In this document: positions 1 to 8,033 of the stretch, in pieces
Numbering within the stretch: the first letter of the stretch is position 1
Layout: every line of letters starts with the position of its first letter
Assembly: GCA_030524545.1 (NCBI GenBank)
Contig: JAUNGM010000016.1
Coordinates: 32,300 to 96,299, forward strand
Length of the DNA: 64,000 nt
DNA from: Eubacteriales bacterium
GTDB lineage: Bacteria; Bacillota; Clostridia; Lachnospirales; Lachnospiraceae
Direction of reading: 5' to 3'
Translations under genes and position numbers: made by a program
The notes under the pieces: model-generated
The model's input: the letters and a program-made list of their open reading frames with translations, nothing else
Told to the model about the DNA's origin: nothing
Databases searched by the model: none

Positions 1-1393
1 TCATATCATGCTGATACTGTCCCACGCCGATGGCTTTCGGCTCAATCTTCACAAGCTCAGCCAGCGGATCCTGAAGACGCCTTGCAATGGAGGCGGCACT
101 TCTTTGTCCCACATCAAAATTCGGGAATTCCTCCGTTGCCAGCTTACTTGCGGAATATACGGAGGCTCCGGCCTCATTGGTGATCACATACCGGACTTTT
201 TCCGGAATCTCCTTCAGAAGTTCTACGATGATCTGTTCCGACTCTCTGGAAGCCGTGCCGTTTCCCACGGAGATCAGGGTGATGTCGTATTTGCGGATCA
301 ACTTTTTCAGGGTCTCTTTGGCTGCTTTGATCTTGGCATCCGTAGTAGGAGCAGTCGGATAAATGACCGTCGTGTCAAGGACCTTGCCTGTCGCATCCAC
401 AACTGCCAGCTTACAGCCTGTACGGAACGCAGGGTCCCATCCCAGAACGACCTGATCTACGATCGGAGGCTGCATCAGAAGCTGTTCCAGATTCTTGCCG
501 AACACGCGGATGGCTCCGTCCTCTGCCTTTTCTGTCAGGTCACTTCGGATCTCACGCTCAATGGCAGGGCCGATCAGACGTTTGTAACTGTCCTCTACCG
601 CTTCCTTTAGTGCCGGTGTCGTATGGGGATTCTCTCTGGTGATCACCTGCCGCTCCAGATAACGCAGAATATCTTCCTCAGGCGCATTGACTTTTACTGT
701 CAGAATCTTTTCTTTTTCTCCGCGGTTCAGCGCAAGAACCCGGTGTCCTGCCAGCTTTTTGACAGGCTCTTCAAACTCATAGTACATTTCATACACAGAC
801 GGCTCGTCCGGATTTTTGGCAGCGGAGCTTACACTTCCCTTCCGGGCTGTCAGGTCACGGATATGCATACGGTAGTCCGCTTCATCGGAGATATGCTCTG
901 CAATAATATCTTTGGCACCTGCCAGAGCCTCCTCCACCGTTTTCACTTCTTTTTCCTCAGACAAAAAGGCTTCCGCCTCCTGCTCCAGCGGCTTGCCTGT
1001 CATCTGAAGCATAATGATATTTGCCAGCGGCTCCAGCCCTTTCTCCTTTGCAATCGTTGCACGGGTACGGCGCTTCGGACGATAGGGACGGTACAAATCC
1101 TCTACGATCACAAGAGTCCGGGCATCCAGAATCTGTTTCTTCAGTTCCGGCGTCATTTTGCCCTGCTCCTCAATACTGCTGATCACCTGGGTTTTTTTAT
1201 CCTCCAGGTTCCGCAGGTAAGTCAGACGTTCAAAAAGATTACGAAGCTGTTCATCATTCAGCGAACCTGTGGCCTCTTTTCTGTATCGCGAAATAAACGG
1301 GATGGTGTTGCCTTCGTCAATCAGCTTGACCGCGGCTTCCACCTGCCATTTCTTTACATTCAATTCCTGTGTGATTACTTGTATAATATCCAT
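1..1393 (-). CDS. tex: Tex-family S1 RNA-binding protein (3' end cut by window)
   Basis: This is the N-terminal 464 codons of a Tex/YhgF-type protein, a nucleic-acid-binding factor linked to transcription. The reading frame runs off the left edge, so the C-terminal helix-hairpin-helix and S1 domains are outside the window. It starts MDIIQVITQELN at 1393, preceded by AGAGGAGATAA. Visible landmarks are the N-terminal helical Tex domain with the pattern PFISRYRKEATGSL, the RRTRA stretch, a YqgF/RNase H-like fold (LGWDPAFRTGCKLAVVD), and AIGVGQYQHDM at the cut end. It follows the DUF975 gene on the same strand, with a 71-base gap. The family call is very secure; the precise role in this organism is not known. 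Confidence 0.95.
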   Translation of the reverse strand, partial: MDIIQVITQELNVKKWQVEAAVKLIDEGNTIPFISRYRKEATGSLNDEQLRNLFERLTYLRNLEDKKTQVISSIEEQGKMTPELKKQILDARTLVIVEDLYRPYRPKRRTRATIAKEKGLEPLANIIMLQMTGKPLEQEAEAFLSEEKEVKTVEEALAGAKDIIAEHISDEADYRMHIRDLTARKGSVSSAAKNPDEPSVYEMYYEFEEPVKKLAGHRVLALNRGEKEKILTVKVNAPEEDILRYLERQVITRENPHTTPALKEAVEDSYKRLIGPAIEREIRSDLTEKAEDGAIRVFGKNLEQLLMQPPIVDQVVLGWDPAFRTGCKLAVVDATGKVLDTTVIYPTAPTTDAKIKAAKETLKKLIRKYDITLISVGNGTASRESEQIIVELLKEIPEKVRYVITNEAGASVYSASKLATEEFPNFDVGQRSAASIARRLQDPLAELVKIEPKAIGVGQYQHDM

Positions 1394-1464
1394 TTTCGTT
1401 TATCTCCTCTGCGAAAATCCGGCCCCTGACAGGAAATCCTTCCCGTCCGGTGCCGGCATCTTCG

Positions 1465-2199
1465 TTAAAATGTACTATTCTCATCCAATTCATCAAGCAG
1501 GGCTCTGTAAAACTCTGCGGTTGCCATTTCCATGTAGGGAATGATCCAGATCAATGCAATATACAGGGTAAAAACGGAAAGCAGCATCATGGGGATAAAG
1601 CTGATCTTCAGAAGAAGAAGCCTGCCCGTTTTTCCTTTCAGCATGCGGACGCTGCTCTTCAGGGCATCTGTGCCGCCCATTTCCGGATGATCTGCCATCA
1701 GATAATAGGTCATCTCAAAAGGCAGGGTCAGCAGCTCGCTCACAGCCATGGCGGCCAGCATCAGTACCAGGGTGGTGACTGCCCAATCAAGCTGTGCCTC
1801 AAGAGAAGTTCCTATCTCCATATTATAGAGGTAAATATTTACCGGAAGAGATACTGCAAGGCTGATCAGGCACAGGACAAAAGTAGCCACGATCACTTTA
1901 TCCGGATCGTTTCTGAAAAAATAGATCAGATCCTCCATTGAGTATGCACGGCCTCTGGCAACATTCAGGTACAGGTATCTGACACCCGCATAAAAGATGC
2001 CGAATACCAGTGTCAGGATGAACAAAAACACTTCGCTTATGATAATATCCGGAATTCCCGTTCCCGGAAAAAACATGGTGGTCAGCATATTCCCTGCAAA
2101 ACCAAGTGCCGTATATGCAAGCATTGCCATGATCAGCAATCCGGTTCTGCCCCTCATTGCCTGTTTTGCAGATAGCTTCAGGTCGCGTATACTTCTCAT
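1465..2199 (-). CDS. DUF975 family integral membrane protein
   Basis: A 244-residue multi-pass membrane protein of the DUF975 type common in Firmicutes. It begins with the family-like head MRSIRDLKLSAKQAMRGR, followed by about five hydrophobic segments (roughly residues 20-42, 52-75, 100-122, 138-165 and 195-222). The start at 2199 has AAGAGGAGAAATGC before it. It sits 45 bases downstream of lysC and may be the tail of the aspartate-family operon or an unrelated rider. No enzymatic motif is visible and no biochemical function is established for the family, so none is assigned. Confidence 0.85.
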   Translation of the reverse strand: MRSIRDLKLSAKQAMRGRTGLLIMAMLAYTALGFAGNMLTTMFFPGTGIPDIIISEVFLFILTLVFGIFYAGVRYLYLNVARGRAYSMEDLIYFFRNDPDKVIVATFVLCLISLAVSLPVNIYLYNMEIGTSLEAQLDWAVTTLVLMLAAMAVSELLTLPFEMTYYLMADHPEMGGTDALKSSVRMLKGKTGRLLLLKISFIPMMLLSVFTLYIALIWIIPYMEMATAEFYRALLDELDENSTF

Positions 2200-2244
2200 G
2201 CATTTCTCCTCTTATCGTTCCAATACCTCATTGCGGCAGATGCT

Positions 2245-3453
2245 CTAGTCTGCCAGGTTAAATGCGTCATGTACCGCATTCATGGCTCGGATACCGTCTT
2301 TTTCATTGATCAGGACGGTCACGCGGATTTCGGAAGTGGAAATCATATTGATATTCACGCCTTCATTATACAGGCTCTCGAACATCTTTGCAGCCACGCC
2401 CGGATTGCTCATCATGCCTGCTCCTACGATAGAAAGCTTCGCAATATTTCTCTCGGAATGCAGTTCCTTATATCCTAAGCGCGCCCGGTTTGCCTCCAGG
2501 ACGGCTACTGCATCCTCCATATCTTTCCCGTCTACGGTAAAGGAGATATCCTTGGTTCCGGCGCGTCCGATAGACTGCAGGATTACATCTACGTTGATAT
2601 TTTTCTTAGCGAGAGTATCAAATACCTTGAATGCGGTACCCGGTACGTCCTTCAGGCCGAGAATCGCGATCCGCACAGCCTCCGTATCCAGCGCAACGCC
2701 GCTGATTAACATTCTTTCCACTGTAACTTCCTCCTTTACGACAGTTCCTTCACTATTATTCAGACTGGAGCGTACCACCAGCGGCACGCCGTATTTTTTC
2801 GCCATTTCCACGGAACGGTTGTGAAGTACGCCCGCTCCAAGTGTGGCCAGATCCAGCATCTCATCATAGGTGATTTCCTTCAGCTTCCTTGCATTCGGAA
2901 CCTTCCGCGGATCAGCGGTATAAACACCATCCACATCCGTATAAATTTCACAGGCATCCGCATGAAGGGCGGCCGCAAGAGCAACCGCTGTGGTATCGGA
3001 ACCGCCCCTTCCAAGGGTGGTATAGTCGTCATATTTATTAATTCCCTGGAAGCCTGTTACGATCACAATCTTACGATTTTCCAGCTCACGGCGGATACGC
3101 TCCGTATCGATCCGCTTCAAACGGGCATTTCCGTGGACGCTGGTCGTATGCATGGCAACCTGAAACGCATTCAGGGATACGGCCGGAACTCCCAGCTTAT
3201 TCATAGCCATAGCCATCAAAGCCACAGACATCTGCTCTCCGATAGTAAAGAGCATATCCATTTCTCTTTTGGGCGGTTTTTCGTTAATATCCCGGGCCAT
3301 GGCGATCAGCTCGTCCGTGTATTTGCCCATTGCAGACAAAACCACCACCACATCATTGCCTTTCTGATATTCTTCAATGCATCTGTTGGCTACATTGTAG
3401 ATTCTCTCCTTGTTTGCCACAGAAGTGCCGCCGAATTTTTTTACAATTAACAT
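2245..3453 (-). CDS. lysC: aspartate kinase
   Basis: Monofunctional aspartate kinase, 402 residues, catalysing ATP-dependent phosphorylation of aspartate, the entry step to lysine, diaminopimelate, threonine and methionine. The N-terminal kinase motif KFGGTSVANKER, the GRGGSDTTAVALAAAL loop and EIYTDVDGVYTADPR are intact. The C-terminal ~140 residues form two ACT domains, the usual site of feedback inhibition by lysine and/or threonine. The start at 3453 follows GGGAGGAAGCT. It lies 23 bases after the ApgM-like gene in the ACT-hom-apgM-lysC operon, so expression is probably tied to threonine/homoserine synthesis. Which amino acid inhibits this isozyme cannot be read from the sequence. Confidence 0.97.
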   Translation of the reverse strand: MLIVKKFGGTSVANKERIYNVANRCIEEYQKGNDVVVVLSAMGKYTDELIAMARDINEKPPKREMDMLFTIGEQMSVALMAMAMNKLGVPAVSLNAFQVAMHTTSVHGNARLKRIDTERIRRELENRKIVIVTGFQGINKYDDYTTLGRGGSDTTAVALAAALHADACEIYTDVDGVYTADPRKVPNARKLKEITYDEMLDLATLGAGVLHNRSVEMAKKYGVPLVVRSSLNNSEGTVVKEEVTVERMLISGVALDTEAVRIAILGLKDVPGTAFKVFDTLAKKNINVDVILQSIGRAGTKDISFTVDGKDMEDAVAVLEANRARLGYKELHSERNIAKLSIVGAGMMSNPGVAAKMFESLYNEGVNINMISTSEIRVTVLINEKDGIRAMNAVHDAFNLAD

Positions 3454-3476
3454 AGCTTCCTCCCGGTGTAAGCGCT

Positions 3477-4679
3477 TTATTTGGAAAATAAATATCCCAT
3501 CAGATCCCAGCCGTGGGCAACGGTCATGCCGCCTTTGGCTGCTTCTTCTTCATTATAATGCCAGGTATGCACCTGCGGGGCGGTGCTGTCGTACAGAAGG
3601 TACGGAACAGGCTCAGCCACATGGGTACGCACTTTGATCGGGGTGGGATGATCCGGAAGGATCAGCATACGGTAGTCTTCTCCGGAAGCATCCAGCCCTT
3701 CTTTTATAAGGCGGATCAGACGTCCGTCCAGGTACTCGATGGCTTTGATCTTTTTCTCCGTGCTTCCCTGATGGCCCATTTCATCCGGTGCCTCCACATG
3801 GATATAGGCAAAATCATAGCCGTCTTCTGTCAAAGCCTTTACGGCTGCATTGGCCTTGCCCTCATAGTTGGTATTCAGGCCGCCGTTAGCACCTTCTACA
3901 ATAATGCGGTCCATCTCTGCCCCTATTGCGATTCCTTTCAGAAGGTCTACGGCAGAGATCATGACACCTTTTTTATGGTAGGCCTCCCAAAAGGAGGTAA
4001 GAACCGGTTTGGTGCCTGCACCCCAGAACCAGAAGCTGTTGGCCGGATTTAATCCTTTGGCCTTACGTTCCAGATTAATGGGATGATTCTTCAAAATCTC
4101 GTAGCTGCGCTCCTGCATATGGCGGAGCACCGGATCTGCAGGCAGATACTGTCCGATTTTCCGGGTCAGCACATCATGGGGCGGAGTCAGCTCCAGCACC
4201 TGGCCTTTGTCCCAGATCATGCAGTGGCGATAGCTGGTTCCTGTATAAAAGCTGTATGTCTCATTGGCAAGCTCCTTCGCCACGTCCTTCAGCAGTACAT
4301 CCGCTTCCTCCGTGCTGATCTCATCGGAGCTGTGATCCAGAATGGTCTGTTCCTCATAAGGAACCTCTTCTTCCGTCAAAGTAACAATATTGCAGCGATA
4401 AACCACATCGCTGTCCTTCATATCCACGCCGATGCTCAAAGCTTCCAGCGGAGAACGTCCTGTGTAATATTTCTTAGGATCATATCCCATAACAGACAGA
4501 TTGGCCGTGTCACTGCCCGGCGCCATTCCTTCCGGAATCGTCGGCACGGTACCGATTTCCGATACGGCAGCAAGGGCATCCATTACCGGTGTCTCTGCAA
4601 AAGAAAGCGGCGTCTGTCCCTGAAGCTCTTCCAAAGGCCAGTCCGCCATTCCGTCGCCTAAAACCACAACATATTTCAT
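3477..4679 (-). CDS. ApgM-like alkaline-phosphatase-superfamily enzyme, probable homoserine kinase
   Basis: A 400-residue member of the archaeal-type cofactor-independent phosphoglycerate mutase family (alkaline phosphatase superfamily). Metal-binding patterns are visible at the N terminus (VLGDGMADW), at APGSDTANLSVMGYDP, and near the C terminus (ILPDHPTP and TVAHGWDLMGY). A bacterial subgroup of this family, found next to hom and lysC, has been proposed to act as the missing homoserine kinase. Here it lies between hom and lysC, and no GHMP-type thrB is in the window. The start at 4679 follows AGAGGAGAAAATATT. The family call is firm. The homoserine kinase role is inference from context, and a phosphoglycerate mutase role is the alternative. 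Confidence 0.85.
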   Translation of the reverse strand: MKYVVVLGDGMADWPLEELQGQTPLSFAETPVMDALAAVSEIGTVPTIPEGMAPGSDTANLSVMGYDPKKYYTGRSPLEALSIGVDMKDSDVVYRCNIVTLTEEEVPYEEQTILDHSSDEISTEEADVLLKDVAKELANETYSFYTGTSYRHCMIWDKGQVLELTPPHDVLTRKIGQYLPADPVLRHMQERSYEILKNHPINLERKAKGLNPANSFWFWGAGTKPVLTSFWEAYHKKGVMISAVDLLKGIAIGAEMDRIIVEGANGGLNTNYEGKANAAVKALTEDGYDFAYIHVEAPDEMGHQGSTEKKIKAIEYLDGRLIRLIKEGLDASGEDYRMLILPDHPTPIKVRTHVAEPVPYLLYDSTAPQVHTWHYNEEEAAKGGMTVAHGWDLMGYLFSK

Positions 4680-4761
4680 AATATTTTCTCCTCTAATCTA
4701 TCCCCGGCCCGCCAGGACCGGGCAAGACAGGAGCCGCAATCCGGCCCCTGTCTGATTCCTG

Positions 4762-5976
4762 TCAGTCTTTTACGCGGATCATGGTCAGAACGCTGTCGCC
4801 CAGAGCCCTGACTTTCTCTTTGTATTCTCCCTGTTTCATGGACCGGGTAATAAATGCAAATTCACCCGGCAGTTTTTTCAGATTGACGATTTCCACCTTG
4901 CCGAAAGCAGCTTCTACTTTATCCACGGTAGAGCCTCCGACTCTCACGAAAAATCTGCCTTCCACTTCGTCCATATCCATCAGGCACAGCGGACGGCTGC
5001 TCCAGTTAGTCATAATGTTCCTGTGAAGATGCTTGGCCTCGTCCACTACATCCGCCACAACTGCGCTCGCCGTAGGAAGCTTGCCTGCGCCGCTTCCGTA
5101 GAACATGGCATCGCCCAGTACATTACCATGGACAAAAACACCGTTAAACACGTCATTTACGCTGTAAAGGGGGCTGTTCTGTCCGAGAAGGAACGGTGCT
5201 ACCATCGCATAGAAAGAGCCGTCTCCCACCTTGCGGCTGGTTGCCAGAAGCTTAATGGTCATGCCAAGCTCCTTCGCATATTCCATATCCTCAGGAGTGA
5301 TTCTGGTGATTCCCTCCGTATAAATATCTTCATAATTGAGAAATCGGCCGTATGCCAGTGAGGAAAGAATCGCAATCTTGCGGCAGGCATCATAGCCTTC
5401 CACATCTGCGGTAGGATCTGCCTCCGCATATCCCTTCGCCTGTGCTTCCTTCAATACGGTATCGAATTCGCATCCTTCCGTACTCATCTTGTACAGCATA
5501 TAGTTGGTCGTTCCGTTGAGAATGCCTGTAATCTCGTCGATCTCATCTGCCGTAAGGGAGGAGTTCAGCGCACGGATAATGGGGATTCCGCCTCCGCAGC
5601 TTGCTTCAAATAAGAAATTGATATCTCTTTCCCTTGCGATTTCCATCAGCTCCGGGCCATGCTTGGCTACCAGAGCCTTATTGGATGTGCAGACGCTTTT
5701 GCCTGCCAGAAGCGCTCTTTTGACAAAAGTATACGCAGGCTCGATTCCGCCCATGACCTCTACCACAATATCTACTTCCGGATCATTGGCAATCACTTCA
5801 TAGTCATGCACCAGCACATCCTGTACCGGGTCTCCCGGAAAATCACGCAGATCCAGGACATATTTGATATTGATTTCCACTCCTGCGCGCTTATTGATAC
5901 TCTTATGATTCGTGTTGATAACTTCTACCACACCGCTTCCTACGGTGCCGTATCCTAATACTGCTATATTGACCAT
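4762..5976 (-). CDS. hom: homoserine dehydrogenase
   Basis: NAD(P)-dependent homoserine dehydrogenase, 404 residues, reducing aspartate semialdehyde to homoserine. It has an N-terminal Rossmann motif (VLGYGTVGSGVVEV), the family signature GILNGTTNYML and the region ADPTADVEGYDACRKIAIL, which carries catalytic residues. The last ~80 residues form a C-terminal ACT domain, the usual threonine-sensing module of the long form. The start at 5976 follows GGGAGGACAGC. It is preceded by the ACT-domain gene (35-base gap) and followed by the ApgM-like gene (82-base gap), all on the same strand and probably on one transcript. Confidence 0.97.
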   Translation of the reverse strand: MVNIAVLGYGTVGSGVVEVINTNHKSINKRAGVEINIKYVLDLRDFPGDPVQDVLVHDYEVIANDPEVDIVVEVMGGIEPAYTFVKRALLAGKSVCTSNKALVAKHGPELMEIARERDINFLFEASCGGGIPIIRALNSSLTADEIDEITGILNGTTNYMLYKMSTEGCEFDTVLKEAQAKGYAEADPTADVEGYDACRKIAILSSLAYGRFLNYEDIYTEGITRITPEDMEYAKELGMTIKLLATSRKVGDGSFYAMVAPFLLGQNSPLYSVNDVFNGVFVHGNVLGDAMFYGSGAGKLPTASAVVADVVDEAKHLHRNIMTNWSSRPLCLMDMDEVEGRFFVRVGGSTVDKVEAAFGKVEIVNLKKLPGEFAFITRSMKQGEYKEKVRALGDSVLTMIRVKD

Positions 5977-6011
5977 GCTGTCCTCCCTATGTGCTTATTC
6001 TGCGGTTCCTT

Positions 6012-6464
6012 CTATTCCCTGCCCAAAATCTTCAGATAATGGATACCTTCACTCTGTTCGATCATTTCTACCATAGCCTCTGCATCTCCCTTGCCGGGAA
6101 GAATATCCACACTCAGCGTCAGAGTAGCAACACCATTGATCGGGATACTCTGATGAATGGTAAGGATATTGCCGTGAAAACGTGCAATGGTCTGAAGCAC
6201 GTTTGACAAAAGGCCCGGCTCATCATCCATCTGAATGATGAATGTGATCGTTTTTCCTTTTGCTTCTTCGTGAAAGGGAAAAATATCGTCCTTATATTTA
6301 TAGAAGGAACTGCGGCTGATTCCCGTCTGCTCGGCCGCCTCCTGGACAGTGCGGACCTTCTCCGTATCCAGCAGCCGCTTGGCTTCCACAACTTTCAGGA
6401 GCACTTCCGGAACAGCACGTTCTCTCACTACGAAGTATTTCTTTTTTTCTACTGGTTTCTGCAT
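6012..6464 (-). CDS. ACT domain-containing protein (PheB/UPF0735-like)
   Basis: A 150-residue protein with an N-terminal helix-turn-helix-like segment (TVQEAAEQTGISRSSFYKYK) and a C-terminal ACT domain (TFIIQMDDEPGLLSNVLQTI), the architecture of the UPF0735/PheB-like family. I chose the ATG at 6464 because AGGAAGG lies five bases upstream. An in-frame upstream ATG at 6554 lacks such a site and lies inside the probable promoter. It is the first gene of the operon with hom, so it may sense an amino acid of the pathway and regulate it. This is inference; no ligand is known from the sequence. Confidence 0.85.
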   Translation of the reverse strand: MQKPVEKKKYFVVRERAVPEVLLKVVEAKRLLDTEKVRTVQEAAEQTGISRSSFYKYKDDIFPFHEEAKGKTITFIIQMDDEPGLLSNVLQTIARFHGNILTIHQSIPINGVATLTLSVDILPGKGDAEAMVEMIEQSEGIHYLKILGRE

Positions 6465-6485
6465 TTCGACCTTCCTATTTATCAG

Positions 6486-6506
6486 ATGTCCGTTTTTTAC
6501 AGACAT
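6486..6506 (-). promoter_or_regulatory. inverted repeat in the leader of the ACT-hom operon
   Basis: ATGTCCGT (6486-6493) and ACAGACAT (6499-6506) form an eight-base near-perfect inverted repeat with a five-base loop. It lies between the probable promoter and the ribosome binding site of the ACT gene. It could be an operator or a leader hairpin; no T-run or alternative pairing was seen that would make it an attenuator. Confidence 0.4.
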
Positions 6507-6525
6507 TTGTTTTTCCACGAAAGAT

Positions 6526-6554
6526 ATCTTATCACACTGCTCCAAACTCTGCAA
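6526..6554 (-). promoter_or_regulatory. probable promoter of the aspartate-family operon
   Basis: On the minus strand, TTGCAG (6554-6549) and TAAGAT (6531-6526) are separated by exactly 17 bases, a good sigma-A match. Transcription would start about 55 bases before the ACT gene, reading on through hom, the ApgM-like gene and lysC. Confidence 0.6.
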
Positions 6555-6592
6555 GACATTTTTTTGCGTCTGTTTTACTCTTTTATGCTTTT

Positions 6593-6625
6593 GTTCCTGT
6601 TCACGCCTTCGGCATAAACAGGAAC
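6593..6625 (-). terminator. prfB: hairpin after prfB
   Basis: GTTCCTGTT (6593-6601) and AACAGGAAC (6617-6625) form a nine-base perfect stem with further inner pairing (CGCC/GGC), starting five bases after the prfB stop codon. It is a likely transcription end for prfB, but the minus-strand sequence after it is A-rich rather than U-rich, so it is not a textbook intrinsic terminator. Confidence 0.45.
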
Positions 6626-6629
6626 GAAT

Positions 6630-7758
6630 TCATTCTGCTGACTCCGGCCTTTTGGACAAGGCAATCCACTTCAGATATGCATTAATGAAAAGGTCGATCC
6701 CTCCGTCCATAACTGCGTCTACATTACCGGTTTCTTCACTGGTACGGTGATCTTTGACCATGGTATAGGGCTGCATAACATAAGAACGGATCTGGTTGCC
6801 CCAGCCGATGTCCGTTACTTCCCCGCGGATACCGGAGAGCTTGGCTTCCGCTTCCTGTTGTTTCAGGAGATACAGCTTGGCTTTCAGCATCTGCATGGCC
6901 TTGTCCTTATTCATATGCTGGGAACGTTCGTTCTGACACTGTACCACAATTCCGGTCGGGAAGTGGGTAATTCGGATGGCAGAGGATGTTTTGTTGATAT
7001 GCTGTCCGCCTGCGCCGCTGCTTCGGTAGGTATCAATACGGATGTCTTCGTCATTGATCTCTACATCAAGATCTTTTTCGATATCCGGCATGACATCACA
7101 GGAAACAAAGGAAGTCTGACGCTTGCCTGCCGCATTGAAAGGAGAAATCCGCACAAGACGATGGACTCCTTTCTCGGATTTCAGATAGCCATACGCATTC
7201 TGCCCGTTGACCTGGAAAGTGACGGATTTAATGCCCGCCTCATCGCCGTCCAGATAATCCAGAATTTCCAGGGTAAAGCCCTTGCGGTCCGCCCAGCGGG
7301 TGTACATGCGGTAAAGCATGCTGCACCAGTCACAGGCTTCGGTTCCGCCGGCTCCGGCGTTCAGCTTGATGATCGCGTTTTCCGTGTCGTATTCTCCGGA
7401 TAAGAGTGTTTTTATCCTGATCGTATCAAAGTCCTTCTCAAACTGATCCAGCATTTCCTGAATCTCCGGAATCAGATCCGGATCGTTTTCTTCGTAGCCC
7501 ATCTCGATCATGGTTTCCATGTCTTCCATCTGGGTGACAAGACTCCGGTACGTCTCCATGTCATCTTTCAGACTTTTTAATTCTTTCATTTTCATCTGGG
7601 ACTTTTCTGCATCATCCCAGAAATCAGGCGCTTCCATTTCGCGCTCTAATTCTTCAACCCGCTGCTCTTTATTAGCCAGGTCAAAGTGAATCCCTCACTT
7701 CCACTAATGGTTCTGTATAGGCGGCAAGAACTGTCTTGAACTGATCTAATTCAACCAT
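6630..7758 (-). CDS. prfB: peptide chain release factor 2, programmed +1 frameshift
   Basis: Release factor 2 recognises UGA and UAA stop codons and triggers peptide release. The gene is in two frames. Codons 1-25 (MVELDQ to RDSL, from the ATG at 7758 with AAGGTG upstream) end at an in-frame TGA at 7683-7681. A +1 slip at CTT-TGA-C lets translation continue as DLANKEQ to the stop at 6630, giving about 375 residues. AGGGAT lies just before the slip, playing the internal Shine-Dalgarno role known from E. coli prfB. The peptidyl-hydrolysis motif GAGGQH and the RF2 stop-codon-reading motif SPF (in RISPFNAAG) are intact. This is the conserved autoregulatory frameshift, not a broken gene. Confidence 0.97.
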
Positions 7759-7783
7759 AGCTTCACCTTCTTTCTTTTACTTA

Positions 7784-7813
7784 GGGAATGTCTGCATCCG
7801 CAGGCATTCTCCC
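7784..7813 (-). promoter_or_regulatory. leader hairpin upstream of prfB
   Basis: GGGAATGtCTGC (7784-7795) pairs with GCAGgCATTCtCCC (7800-7813), an imperfect but strong stem-loop about 26 bases upstream of the prfB start. Its role is unknown; it may stabilise the mRNA or act as an operator. Confidence 0.35.
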
Positions 7814-7992
7814 CTGGTTGGATTTCATTCCGGTTGAAATTTTTTTGCCGTTTTGCATCCTGCCATCTGTTTATGTACAGGCGACAGGTTGTCAATGTAT
7901 ACAATAGCATATTAGGAAGGAAAAGGCAATTAGGGATTTTCGGGAGATGTTCGGGGAAGGAATTCCCGGAGTAAAATGCCGGAGATTTAAAA

Positions 7993-8020
7993 CCCCTCTA
8001 CTGGATGTGCAATAGAGGGG
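7993..8020 (-). terminator. dapF: intrinsic terminator of dapF
   Basis: CCCCTCTA (7993-8000) and TAGAGGGG (8013-8020) form a perfect eight-base stem. On the minus strand it is followed by TTTTAAAT, so it is a good rho-independent terminator 13 bases past the dapF stop. Confidence 0.85.
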
Positions 8021-8033
8021 ATTCTGATATTCT

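Noticed and set aside
8-610. Long plus-strand frames at the left end
   Set aside because: They are shadows of tex on the opposite strand, which shows the true protein signature.
3467-3480. TGTAAGCGCTTTAT resembling a catabolite-responsive element
   Set aside because: It overlaps the ApgM-like stop codon and lacks the final CA; there is no promoter beside it, so it is probably chance.
7681-7758. Apparent nonsense codon in prfB suggesting a pseudogene
   Set aside because: The TGA is part of the conserved RF2 frameshift signal with Shine-Dalgarno stimulation, so the gene is functional.
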